Source: Streptomyces sp. HUAS MG91 (lineage in GTDB: Bacteria > Actinomycetota > Actinomycetes > Streptomycetales > Streptomycetaceae). Taken from it: a stretch of 64,000 bases of DNA. Location of the stretch: positions 992,001 to 1,056,000 of the forward strand of contig NZ_CP159534.1 in the NCBI RefSeq assembly GCF_040529335.1, in the 5' to 3' direction. A model generated the notes under the pieces. The model was not told where the DNA came from. It worked only from the letters and a program-made list of their open reading frames with translations, and did no database searches. Shown here one piece after another: positions 40,311 through 50,510 of the stretch. Made by a program: the position numbers and the translations under genes. Within the stretch, counting starts at the first letter, position 1, and the number at the start of each line of letters is the position of its first letter.

Positions 40311-41201
40311 TCAGCGCCTGCCGCGTTTCCTGGCCTCGGTGAGAACACGGCCCCGCTCCATGAAGCCGACCCCGCGGTCCTTGAGCATCCTGTCCACCTC
40401 GTGCTGCTTGCTGCCACCGCGCAGCAGCTCCACGGCCTCGGCGACCAGGGCGTCCGGCGCGGCGGAGGCGGGCCGGGGACCCGGTACGTGCGCGCTGTTC
40501 ACGGGCGCCCGCGGAGGAGTCACGGTCACCCTGAACGGTCGCGTACGCAGAGCGAAGCGGACACCGAACCGTGTGGCGATCAGGAAGGCGCCGAGCGTCC
40601 AGAAGGTCACGAGGATGCCGATGAACTTGAGGATGTCGACGACCAGCGGCCCGGTGTAGGTCTTCTCGTCCCCGATCGATCCCAGGGGCGCCATCAGGAG
40701 GACGATCCCCACGATCACCCGCCAGTTCCGCTGCCAGAACGTCTGCGTCGCGGCCGGTCGCGGGCTCCGGGCGGCCGGGGGCGCGGGCCTCGCGGAGGTG
40801 GGGGCGGCGCGCTGGATGCGGCGCGCCGGCTCGTTGACGGGTGTCATCGCCCCGTCGAGGCGGTACGTGAAGAGCGCGATGTTCCATTCCTTGGCGTAGG
40901 CCACGGCGGTGGCCGCGTACTCGCTGCCGGTGAAGAAGATCAACTGGGCGGTCGAACCGTAGGGCCGCGCCCCCACGAAGCGCTGCAGCTCCGGCCGTCC
41001 GACCTGGGCGGCCTGGTACTTGACCTGGCCCAGGGCGCGGGCGGAGCGGACGTCGATGCCCCCGTCCGGGCCGCCCGGGCTCGCGGTGGCATCGCTGTAC
41101 CCCCAGTGCCGCATCCAGCGGGCCGCGTTGAGCTCGGCCTGCTGCCACGACGACATCTGCATCGGCCGGGGCGGCACGACCCCGGGTGGCACATCAGCCA
41201 C
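40311..41201 (-). CDS. Membrane-anchored restriction endonuclease-like (Mrr-cat) protein
   Basis: 296 residues. Residues about 17-105 form an Mrr-type catalytic domain: a WQQAELNAARWMRHWGYSDA helix, then GGIDV and QVKYQ (the PD-D/ExK core: Asp of GGID, Lys of QVK). Residues about 155-215 carry two membrane segments (WRVIVGIVLLMAPLGSIG and LKFIGILVTFWTLGAFLIAT). The C-terminal 45 residues form a small helical domain (LVAEAVELLRGGSKQHEVDR) resembling a short-helical-oligomerisation type. No methylase or specificity gene is adjacent, so it is not an ordinary restriction system. Confidence 0.8.
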   Translation of the reverse strand: MADVPPGVVPPRPMQMSSWQQAELNAARWMRHWGYSDATASPGGPDGGIDVRSARALGQVKYQAAQVGRPELQRFVGARPYGSTAQLIFFTGSEYAATAVAYAKEWNIALFTYRLDGAMTPVNEPARRIQRAAPTSARPAPPAARSPRPAATQTFWQRNWRVIVGIVLLMAPLGSIGDEKTYTGPLVVDILKFIGILVTFWTLGAFLIATRFGVRFALRTRPFRVTVTPPRAPVNSAHVPGPRPASAAPDALVAEAVELLRGGSKQHEVDRMLKDRGVGFMERGRVLTEARKRGRR

Positions 41202-41407
41202 GTTCCCCCCTCATGTACGTACGCTCTCCCCTGCCCGGCACCGTGCCTGCGCCGCAGGAGGGACTCTCCGGTGCCGAGCCGACCCATGGTAGGCGGTGCG
41301 GTCCCGCGAGGGGCACGGACGGTGTGGGGTCCGGGCCCCACGCGGAGTCCGGTCCACTCATGGCATCCGGGGCTCCCGATGTCCGGGCCCCTCGCGGGAT
41401 GGGCGGG

Positions 41408-42154
41408 TCAGCGCTTCATGAGGGCGAAGACGCCCCAGCCGAGATGTTCACGCGTGGCGCGCGCGTAACGGGCGGGCTCGTCGGCGAGTTCCTCCCGCAC
41501 CTCGGGCGCCATGTCGTCGTCCGGGTTCTCGTCGAGCCAGCGGCGCATGCTGAGCCACTGGGCGGCGGCGTACCGGTCCCAGCTGTCCCGGTCGGCCAGC
41601 GTCATCTCCACGACGTCGTACCCGAGGCCCTGGAACTGCCCGATCAGGTCCGGGAGTTCGAGGAAGTCGGCGACGGCCGCCGCGTGGCAGTCCTGGGCGG
41701 TCCGCTCGTCCGGCGGGGTCCGCCGCCAGTACGGCTCGCCGATCAGCATCAGGCCGCCGGGACGCAGACTGCGGTCGAGCAGCCCGACCGTTCCGGCGAC
41801 GCCGTCGCCGATCCAGGTGGCGCCGACGCAGGCGGCCAGATCGACCGGCTCGTCCGCGACGTGGCCGGCGGCGTCGGCGTGCAGGAACTCGACCCGGTCG
41901 GCGACACCGAGTTCGGCGGCGCGGGCCCGGGCCTGCTCGGTGAAGACGGTGCTGATGTCGACGCCGGTCCCCGTGAAGCCCAGGTCACGCGCCCAGGTGC
42001 ACAGCATCTCGCCCGAGCCGCTGGCCAGGTCGAGCATCCGGGTGCCGGGCGCGAGGCGCAGCGACTCCCCCAGGGAGGCGAGCTTGACCGCGGTCAGCGG
42101 GTTGTGGATCCGGTGGCCGCTCTCGCGGATGCTGAAGATGCGGGGAAGGTCCAT
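41408..42154 (-). CDS. SAM-dependent methyltransferase
   Basis: 248 residues from the ATG at 42154 (AAGGG 8 bases upstream; 42184 is an alternative). Class I fold with MLDLASGSGEMLCTWARDLG (motif I), GTGVDIS (the acidic residue after strand 2), FLHADAAGHV, and CVGATWIGDG. Small-molecule or RNA target unknown. A 23-codon leader ORF with a very strong ribosome site lies 207 bp upstream on the same strand, and pairing segments between the two suggest translation-dependent control. Confidence 0.88.
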   Translation of the reverse strand: MDLPRIFSIRESGHRIHNPLTAVKLASLGESLRLAPGTRMLDLASGSGEMLCTWARDLGFTGTGVDISTVFTEQARARAAELGVADRVEFLHADAAGHVADEPVDLAACVGATWIGDGVAGTVGLLDRSLRPGGLMLIGEPYWRRTPPDERTAQDCHAAAVADFLELPDLIGQFQGLGYDVVEMTLADRDSWDRYAAAQWLSMRRWLDENPDDDMAPEVREELADEPARYARATREHLGWGVFALMKR

Positions 42155-42275
42155 GACCCGAGCCCTTTCCGTCATGTCTGTCATGCCTGTGGAGTGCGGG
42201 GACTGCTCGACGGCGGGCAGCACGGCGCGGCCCGGCTCGGTGATGTCGGCCGATGGATGTGAAGTGAGTCGATGA

Positions 42276-42468
42276 GACAAAGTGGAGACCCTTTGACAGG
42301 GGCCCCGCCGGACGGCAGGCATGCCGGAACCACGCTCCCGGAGGAGGAAGGCAGGCGAGGGTCAGGACGAGGCCCGGGAAATGAGGATGATCCGGGCACC
42401 GCGGACAGCGGTGGTCTCCACAGCGACCATGCGACTCACCTCCTGACATCTCCGCGAGCGACTTTGTC
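42276..42468 (-). promoter_or_regulatory. Complementary segments around a leader ORF (attenuation candidate)
   Basis: In the minus-strand RNA, ACUUUGUC and GUGGAGACC occur early (the latter inside leader codons 4-6, 42413-42421) and their partners occur as GGUCUCCAC (42282-42290) plus ACUUUGUC/GACAAAGU (42276-42283 with 42461-42468). The late strand GGTCTCCACTTTGTC can thus close over both segments and enclose the leader's ribosome site. Details are in the findings. Confidence 0.5.
42362..42430 (-). CDS. 22-residue leader peptide ORF upstream of the methyltransferase
   Basis: ATG at 42430, stop TGA at 42362-42364. It encodes MVAVETTAVRGA... ending in ISRASS. The ribosome site AGGAGGTGA is the best in the window, 5 bases from the ATG. 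Such a short ORF with such a strong site, ahead of a methyltransferase, resembles leader peptides that sense ribosome stalling. There is no run of one amino acid, so the trigger is not an obvious amino-acid shortage. Confidence 0.6.
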   Translation of the reverse strand: MVAVETTAVRGARIILISRASS

Positions 42469-42557
42469 GTCACTTCACCGGCCACGGTAACAGTCGGGCA
42501 CGGGAGGAGAGCTCACTCGGGCAGGACATCGAGGGTTCCGCGGGCCACCGGGCTCAC

Positions 42558-43489
42558 GTGACCGCCGACCCGGACGTTGTGCAGCGCGTCGGGGCGACTC
42601 CTGCTGACCAGCGGCGCCGACGCGGCACTGAGCCTGCTCGGTGCCGCGTACCTGCGGCCGAACAGCAGGGTCGTCGAGGACTCGCCGACCTACCCGGGCG
42701 CGCTCGCCGTGTTCCGGGGCGCGGGCGCCCGGCCGGTCGCCCAGCCCCTCACGCCCATGGGCTGGGACGTCCCCGCCCTGGACCGCACCCTCGCCGCGGC
42801 CGGCCCTGACCTATCTGGTCACGGACTTCCACAACCCCACCGGCCTGCTGATGGGCGAGGAGGACCGCGCCGACCTCGGGCGGCGCCTGCGCGCGCACGA
42901 CACACTGACCGTCTTCGACGAGACCCTGCGGGACCTGGACCTGCGCGAGGACGCCGCGGCGCCGCCCCGGGTGTCGGCGCGCGCCCATGACCGGCACGTC
43001 GTGTACGTGGGTTCGCTGAGCAAGTCACTGTGGCCGGGCCTGCGCGTGGGCTGGATCCGCGCCCACCCGGACATCGTCCGCAGGCTGACGGCACTTCCCC
43101 TCGCGGCGGCGCTCGCCCCGTCGCCGTTCGACCGGCTCGTCGCCGCCCGGCTCCTGGACCACGGGGAGACGATCCTCGACCGCCGCCGACGCCCACTCCG
43201 TTCGCAACGAGACCACTTGGCGGCACGCCTGGCACCGCTGCCGTGGTGCCGCTTCTCCTTGCCGCAGGGCGGCCTTTCCCTGTGGCTGGAACTCCTCGAC
43301 ACCGACTCCCGCCACCTGTCCACCCTGGCGGCGCCCCGCGGCCTCACTCTCACACCGGGCTACCGCTTCTCCCCCGACGGCGCCCTGGACTCCTACCTCC
43401 GCATCCCCTTCCCCCTCCCACCGGAGGCACTCGACACCGCGGTCGACCGACTCGACGAGGCGCATTCCGCGCTGGGGGAGGCTCGCTGA
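42558..43489 (+). pseudogene. MocR-type aminotransferase-domain pseudogene
   Basis: Remains of a GntR/MocR regulator's PLP aminotransferase domain, or a related class I aminotransferase. Pieces lie in three frames: VTADPDVVQ (from 42558), then RLLLTSGADAALSLLGAAYL through VEDSPTYPGALAVFRGAGA (from about 42590), then YLVTDFHNPTGLLMGEEDRA and VYVGSLSKSLWPGLRVGWIR to the stop at 43489. The PLP lysine (SLSKSLWPG) survives. Frame changes fall near 42585 and 42805. The N-terminal DNA-binding domain is missing. Clear decay, no function expected. Confidence 0.8.
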
Positions 43490-45492
<2,003 letters not shown>

Positions 45493-45498
45493 CGCGAA

Positions 45499-45534
45499 CG
45501 CGCGGCACACGGTGATCGCACCGTGTGCCGCGCG
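45499..45534. terminator. Strong terminator hairpin after the aminopeptidase
   Basis: Perfect 16-bp arms (45499-45514, 45519-45534; CGCGCGGCACACGGTG on the left) and an ATCG loop, 7 bp after the stop codon. Confidence 0.85.
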
Positions 45535-45620
45535 TCCGTTCTCGTGGGATCAACCGCCGTGCGTCCTCCCACTGACGCTCCTGCGAAAAGGCGCGGCCAC
45601 ACCCTGAGCGACGACCTTGG

Positions 45621-46043
45621 TCACCCCAGAAAGCTCAACCGGACGTGCCGGTTGGCATTGTCCACATTGGTGTCCACCAGGCACACCGACTGCCACGTCC
45701 CCAGTTCCAGTTCTCCCCCGATCACCGGCAACGTCGCATGCGGCGGGACGATCGCCGGGAGGACGTGGTCGCGGCCGTGGCCGGGGCTGCCGTGGCGGTG
45801 CTGCCAGCGGTCGTCGGCGGGGAGGAGGGTGTGCAGGACCGCGAGGAGGTCGTCGTCGCTGCCCGCGCCCGTCTCGATGACGGCGATGCCCGCGGTGGCG
45901 TGCGGGACGAAGATGTTGAGCAGGCCGTCCCGGCCGCGGGCGACGTCCCGCAGGAAGGACTGGCAGTCACGGGTGAGGTCGACGATCCGCTCGGCGGAAC
46001 CGGTGGTGACGTTCAGGACGTGGGTCGTGAAGGCATCGGACAT
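45621..46043 (-). CDS. YjbQ/UPF0047 family protein (secondary thiamine-phosphate synthase type)
   Basis: 140 residues from the ATG at 46043 (46052 possible). The family signature ends the protein: LELGTWQSVCLVDTN, with earlier GLLNIFVPHATAGIAVIETG and RHGSPGHGRDH. It is a trimeric metal-binding fold. Its described activity, replacing thiamine-phosphate synthase, is weak and its real role is unclear. It is divergent from the Cys leader peptide. Confidence 0.88.
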   Translation of the reverse strand: MSDAFTTHVLNVTTGSAERIVDLTRDCQSFLRDVARGRDGLLNIFVPHATAGIAVIETGAGSDDDLLAVLHTLLPADDRWQHRHGSPGHGRDHVLPAIVPPHATLPVIGGELELGTWQSVCLVDTNVDNANRHVRLSFLG

Positions 46044-46137
46044 ACGCACCATTGTCGCCCACCACAGCCCCGCGGCGCGGAACGCCGACGCCACTGATCC
46101 CGCACCCTGGTACGGGGGTCCACACAGCGAGACAGCA

Positions 46138-46166
46138 TTGACGGTACGTCGACATGTGGCTACGTT
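46138..46166 (+). promoter_or_regulatory. Leaderless promoter of the sulfonate operon
   Basis: TTGACG (46138-46143), 17-bp spacer, TACGTT (46161-46166), then exactly 7 bases before the leader ATG at 46174. The mRNA should begin at or next to the A of the ATG. Confidence 0.7.
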
Positions 46167-46173
46167 CTGGCGC

Positions 46174-46257
46174 ATGTTGCGTTCAGCCCTGCTCACCACG
46201 CGCGGTCACATCGACCTGCTGCGGGTGGCCTCCGCCGCGTGTCGCCGCGGCTGCTGA
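46174..46257 (+). CDS. Cys-ended leader peptide of the sulfonate operon
   Basis: 27 residues: MLRSALLTTRGHIDLLRV, then ASAACRRGC and the stop. The two Cys codons sit at the very end, next to the stop, as in the putative leader peptides before sulfur genes of actinobacteria. Starving for Cys-tRNA would stall the ribosome there. The promoter fits a leaderless mRNA. A pyrimidine tract (46261-46299) follows. The first structural gene (ssuC) starts 136 bp after the stop. Confidence 0.85.
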   Translation: MLRSALLTTRGHIDLLRVASAACRRGC

Positions 46258-46260
46258 CGC

Positions 46261-46299
46261 CCTTCTTCTCGCTCTCCCCCTCTTTTCTCTCCTCGTTCC
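46261..46299 (+). promoter_or_regulatory. Pyrimidine tract after the Cys leader
   Basis: About 39 bases almost all C and T directly after the leader stop. It could bind G-rich ribosome sites or be part of an attenuator. No other gene is present between it and ssuC. Confidence 0.45.
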
Positions 46300-46393
46300 G
46301 CTGCCGTGCACGCTCGTGCCGACGCGTCGCTGAGGCACACCCCGTGCTGCCGCGACCACCACCGGAGCGCACCCTCCCCTGCCCTGGAGTGCC

Positions 46394-47296
46394 ATGAGCA
46401 TCAGTCATGCCCCGCCCCAGAAATCCGCCGGTGACATACCCGGCACCCCCGGCGACGCGGCCCCGGCCCGGCCCGCCGACGCCGCGTCCGAGCTGGAACT
46501 GGTGCCGATCGTCCCCTCGTCCGCCCGCCGTACCCGTCTCCCCAGGTGGCTGCGCCGCACCTCCGGCCCCCTCCTTCTCCTCGCTTTGTGGCAACTGCTC
46601 AGCTCCACGGGCGTGTTGACGTCCGAGGTGCTGGCCTCGCCGGGCACCATCGCGCGGGTCGCGCGTGATCTGTTCGCCGACGGTTCGCTGCCCACCGCCA
46701 TGGGCGTCTCGCTGCAACGCGTCTCCCTGGGGCTGCTGTTCGGCGTCGTCGTCGGGGTCGGTCTCGCCCTGGTGTCGGGGCTGTTCCGGGTCGGCGAGGA
46801 TCTGGTCGACGCGAGTGTGCAGATGCTGCGGACCGTTCCGTTCGTGGGGCTCATTCCGCTGTTCATCATCTGGTTCGGGATCGGCGAGGCCCCGAAGATC
46901 GCCATCATCACGCTGGGTGTGTCGTTCCCGCTGTACCTCAACGTGTACGCGGGCATCCGCGGTGTCGACTCCCAACTCGTCGAAGCCGGCGAGTCGTTGG
47001 GGCTGAGCCGCTGGGGGCTCGTGCGCCATGTCGTGCTGCCGGGGGCGCTGCCCGGGGCCATGACCGGGCTGCGCTACTCGCTCGGCATCTCCTGGCTCGC
47101 GCTCGTGTTCGCCGAGCAGATCAACGCCGACGCCGGCATCGGCTTCCTGATGGTGCAGGCGCGGGACTTCCTGCGGACCGACGTCATCGTCGTCTGCCTG
47201 ATCGTCTACGCGTTCCTCGGCCTGCTCGCCGATTTCGTCGTCCGAACCCTCGAAAGGCTGCTGCTGCAATGGCGACCGACGTTCACCGGCCGGTGA
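46394..47296 (+). CDS. ssuC: Sulfonate ABC transporter permease
   Basis: 300 residues. A hydrophilic N-terminal tail (about 1-55) precedes six membrane segments. The coupling helix (EAA loop) is visible: EAGESLGLSRWGLVRHVVLP followed by GALPG. It matches SsuC/TauC permeases for alkanesulfonate or taurine import. The next gene (ssuB) overlaps by 28 bp. The Cys leader upstream points to sulfur-starvation control. Confidence 0.92.
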   Translation: MSISHAPPQKSAGDIPGTPGDAAPARPADAASELELVPIVPSSARRTRLPRWLRRTSGPLLLLALWQLLSSTGVLTSEVLASPGTIARVARDLFADGSLPTAMGVSLQRVSLGLLFGVVVGVGLALVSGLFRVGEDLVDASVQMLRTVPFVGLIPLFIIWFGIGEAPKIAIITLGVSFPLYLNVYAGIRGVDSQLVEAGESLGLSRWGLVRHVVLPGALPGAMTGLRYSLGISWLALVFAEQINADAGIGFLMVQARDFLRTDVIVVCLIVYAFLGLLADFVVRTLERLLLQWRPTFTGR

Positions 47297-48102
47297 CCCC
47301 GTCCACCGCCGCCCGCTCGGCGGTACGGGTCTCAGGGCTCACCCGCGCCTTCGACGGCCGGGCCGTCATCGACGACCTCCGACTCGACGTGCAGGAGGGC
47401 GAGTTCGTCGTCCTGCTCGGGCGCAGCGGATGCGGAAAGTCGACCCTGCTGCGGATCCTGGCCGGGCTCGACCGCGACATCGAGGGCAGCGTCCTCGTGC
47501 CGCGCCGCAAGGCCGTGGCCTTCCAGGCGCCCCGCCTGATGCCGTGGAAGCGGGTGTGGCGCAATGTCCTGCTCGGTCTGCCGGGCTCCCCGGGCCGGGA
47601 CGTCGCCGAGCGGGCGCTGGAGGAGGTGGGCCTGGCGCATCGGGCGAACGCCTGGCCGAAGACCCTCTCCGGCGGCGAGGCCCAGCGCGCCTCGCTCGCC
47701 CGCGCTCTGGTGCGCGAGCCCGAACTGCTGCTGCTCGACGAGCCGTTCGGCGCTCTGGACGCACTCACCCGGATCAAGGCACAGCGCCTGGTCGGCGAGT
47801 TGTGGCAGCGGCGGGGCTGCGCCGTCCTGCTGGTCACCCACGACGTCGAGGAGGCGGTGCTCCTCGCCGACCGGGTGCTCGTGATGGACGACGGCGTCAT
47901 CGCGTACGAGACCAGGATCGATCTGGACCGGCCGCGCGACATCGGCGATCCCCGCTTCGCCGAGCTGCGGGCCGAGCTGCTGCGGCGGCTCGGCGTCGAC
48001 GACGACCACCACGACGGTCACCCCGACGACGGCGACGCGAGTGGTGAACAGCACCGGCAGGGCGCCTCGTCCACAGAGGCCGTGAAGCACCCCGCGGCCT
48101 GA
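47269..48102 (+). CDS. ssuB: Sulfonate ABC transporter ATPase
   Basis: 277 residues. Walker A (LGRSGCGKST, about residue 47), Q-loop (VAFQAPRLMPWKRV), signature LSGGEAQRASLARAL, Walker B (LLLLDEPFGALD) and switch His (VTHDVEEA) are all intact. A Glu/Asp/His-rich tail (DDDHHDGHPDDGD) extends the end. It powers the SsuC permease. Confidence 0.93.
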   Translation: MATDVHRPVTPSTAARSAVRVSGLTRAFDGRAVIDDLRLDVQEGEFVVLLGRSGCGKSTLLRILAGLDRDIEGSVLVPRRKAVAFQAPRLMPWKRVWRNVLLGLPGSPGRDVAERALEEVGLAHRANAWPKTLSGGEAQRASLARALVREPELLLLDEPFGALDALTRIKAQRLVGELWQRRGCAVLLVTHDVEEAVLLADRVLVMDDGVIAYETRIDLDRPRDIGDPRFAELRAELLRRLGVDDDHHDGHPDDGDASGEQHRQGASSTEAVKHPAA

Positions 48103-48227
48103 TCCTCCGCCCCACCTGCCACCGACCTCCACGGAACCTTCCGCCGAACCTTCCAGCGGCCTTCCACCGAACAGCCATGCCCCGACACCAACGCCCCAAC
48201 GCCGCCTCTCCCGAACGGACTTCCACG

Positions 48228-49274
48228 ATGCGACGCCTCCTCCCCCTCCCCGCCCTGCTCACTCCGCTCGCCCTGCTCCTCGCCGCCTGCTCCGGCGCCT
48301 CGTCCGCCACCACGACCACCGCGGGCGCGGGTGGCGGCGGCACCGACGGCAAGGGCTCACTCACGCTCAACGTCGGTGACCAGAAGGGTGGTTCGGAGGC
48401 CGTCCTGCGGGCCGCCGGTGAACTCGACGACCTCGACTACAAGATCCGCTGGTCCACCTTCACCTCCGGACCACCCTTGCTCGAAGCCGTCAACGCCAAG
48501 GCCGTCGACATCGGAGGCGTCGGCAACACCCCGCCCGTCTTCGCGGCCGGCGCGAACTCGAAGATCAAGGTGGTGTCGGCCAGTCACGGCACCGCGAAGG
48601 GCGACACCATCCTCGTACCGAAGGACTCCGCACTGCGCACACCGTCCGCGCTGAAGGGGAAGTCGATCGCGGTGGCGCAGGGATCGTCCGCGCACTACCA
48701 GTTGGTCGCCTCCCTGAAGAAGGCCGGTCTCGGGCTCGGGGACGTCAAGGTCAAGTACCTTCAGCCGGCCGACGCGCTGGCCGCGTTCACCGGCGGCAAG
48801 GTCGACGCGTGGGCGGTCTGGGACCCGTACACCTCGCAGGTGCTGCGCGCGAAGCAGGGCCGGGTGCTCACCGACGGCGACGGGGTCACCAACGGGCTGG
48901 CCTTCCAGGTCGCCTCGCCGACCGCCCTCGCCGACAAGAAGAAGTCCGCGGCCATCAAGGACTACCTGGACCGGCTGCGGCGCGCCCAGAACTGGGTCTA
49001 CAAGCACCCCGACGCGTGGGCGAAGGTCTGGGCGAAGGACACCGGCCTGCCGTACGACGTCGCCCTCGACGCGGTGAAGCGGACGAACGGCACGCGCGTG
49101 ACCGTCGCCATCGACAAGGACGTCATCGCCTCGGAGCAGCAAATAGCCGACACCTTCACGGGGTTGAAGCTGATTCCGCGCAAGGTCGACTTCGCCGATT
49201 TCGTCGACACGCGGTTCAACGGCGATCTGCCGGCCTCCAGCACCGCCCCGCGCACCTACGCCAAGGAGTCCTGA
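48228..49274 (+). CDS. ssuA: Sulfonate-binding lipoprotein
   Basis: 348 residues from the ATG at 48228 (a longer start at 48177 is possible). Signal peptide with lipobox LLAACSG. The mature part is an aliphatic-sulfonate-binding protein of the NMT1/SsuA type (LNVGDQKGGSEAVLRAAGEL, FTSGPPLLEAVNAKAVDIGG, GKVDAWAVWDPYTSQVLRAK). It captures sulfonates outside the membrane and passes them to SsuC. Confidence 0.9.
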   Translation: MRRLLPLPALLTPLALLLAACSGASSATTTTAGAGGGGTDGKGSLTLNVGDQKGGSEAVLRAAGELDDLDYKIRWSTFTSGPPLLEAVNAKAVDIGGVGNTPPVFAAGANSKIKVVSASHGTAKGDTILVPKDSALRTPSALKGKSIAVAQGSSAHYQLVASLKKAGLGLGDVKVKYLQPADALAAFTGGKVDAWAVWDPYTSQVLRAKQGRVLTDGDGVTNGLAFQVASPTALADKKKSAAIKDYLDRLRRAQNWVYKHPDAWAKVWAKDTGLPYDVALDAVKRTNGTRVTVAIDKDVIASEQQIADTFTGLKLIPRKVDFADFVDTRFNGDLPASSTAPRTYAKES

Positions 49275-49276
49275 TC

Positions 49277-50446
49277 ATGACCGTGTCCCTGCACTGGTTC
49301 CTGCCGACCGGCGGCGACGGGCGGACCCTGGTCGACCGGCACGCGTTCAGCGGCGGCGCGCTGGGCGGCACACCGGCCCGTGCGGTCGCCGGGGTGCGGG
49401 CGCCCAGCCTGGACTACCTGATCCAAATCGCCAAGGCGGCCGAGCAGTTGGGCTTCGAAGGGGTCCTCACACCGACCGGCACCTGGTGCGAGGACGCCTG
49501 GCTGACGACCGTGGCCCTCGCCCAGCACACGCGCCGGCTCAAGTTCCTCGTCGCGTTCCGGCCCGGCGTGATCTCCCCGGTGCTCGCCGCGCAGATGGCG
49601 TCGACGTACCAACGTCTCACTCAGGGGCGGCTGTTGCTCAATGTGGTCACCGGCGGCGACTCGGCCGAGCAACGGCGCTACGGCGATCACCTCGACCACG
49701 ACCACCGCTATGCCCGCACCGACGAGTTCCTCTCCGTCGTGCGCGGCGTGTGGGGCGGGAGCGCGCGGGACCCGTACGACTTCGCGGGCGAGCACTACCG
49801 GATCGACGGCGGCTACTCGGCGCTGCCGCCCGAGCCCGTGCCGCAGATCTTCTTCGGTGGTTCGTCGGCCGCCGCCGGGCCGGTCGCCGCGCGGCACACG
49901 GACGTCTATCTGACGTGGGGCGAGCCGCCGCAGCAGGTGAAGGAGAAGATCGACTGGATCCGGTCGCTCGCCGAGCGGGAGGGGCGGACCGTGCGGTTCG
50001 GGATCCGGCTGCACACGATCACGCGTGACTCGGCGCGGGACGCCTGGACCACCGCCGACCGGCTGCTCGACGACCTCTCTCCCGAGACGGTCGCGGCGGC
50101 GCAGGCCGCGCTCGGGCGCAGCGAGTCGGTGGGACAGCAGCGGATGCTCGCGCTGCACGGCGGCAAGCGGGAGGGCCTGGAGATCTCGCCCAACCTTTGG
50201 GCCGGGGTCGGTCTCGTGCGCGGTGGCGCGGGGACGGCGCTCGTGGGCAGCCACGCCGAGGTCGCCGACCGGATCGAGGAGTACCACGCGCTCGGCATCG
50301 AGCACTTCGTGCTGTCCGGCTATCCGCATCTGGAGGAGGCGTACTGGTTCGGGGAGGGCGTGATCCCCGAACTGGTGACGCGCGGGCTCGTGGCACCGGT
50401 GACGGCCGGGAGCGGTGCGCCGCTTCTGGTGGCCGGCGGGCGCTGA
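49277..50446 (+). CDS. ssuD: FMNH2-dependent alkanesulfonate monooxygenase
   Basis: 389 residues, luciferase-like TIM barrel. Features of SsuD: LHWFLPTGGDGR at the start, GVLTPTGTWCEDAWL, LKFLVAFRPG, GRLLLNVVTGGDSAEQ, and the C-terminal HFVLSGYPHLEEAYWFGEGV. It splits alkanesulfonates to aldehyde and sulfite, and needs reduced flavin from a separate reductase (not in the window). It starts 2 bp after the ssuA stop, one operon. Confidence 0.93.
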   Translation: MTVSLHWFLPTGGDGRTLVDRHAFSGGALGGTPARAVAGVRAPSLDYLIQIAKAAEQLGFEGVLTPTGTWCEDAWLTTVALAQHTRRLKFLVAFRPGVISPVLAAQMASTYQRLTQGRLLLNVVTGGDSAEQRRYGDHLDHDHRYARTDEFLSVVRGVWGGSARDPYDFAGEHYRIDGGYSALPPEPVPQIFFGGSSAAAGPVAARHTDVYLTWGEPPQQVKEKIDWIRSLAEREGRTVRFGIRLHTITRDSARDAWTTADRLLDDLSPETVAAAQAALGRSESVGQQRMLALHGGKREGLEISPNLWAGVGLVRGGAGTALVGSHAEVADRIEEYHALGIEHFVLSGYPHLEEAYWFGEGVIPELVTRGLVAPVTAGSGAPLLVAGGR

Positions 50447-50510
50447 GCCCGGGCCGCACGACGGTACGGGGGCCGGGAAGATCCCGGGCCCCGGCCGAGT
50501 TGGTAGAAAC

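Noticed and set aside
46405..47061. Minus-strand frame opposite ssuC
   Set aside because: Shadow of the permease gene; no features of its own.
50461..50500. GGGGCC-type imperfect hairpin between ssuD and the flavin monooxygenase
   Set aside because: The arms are bulged and all G/C; not strong enough to call a terminator that separates the genes.
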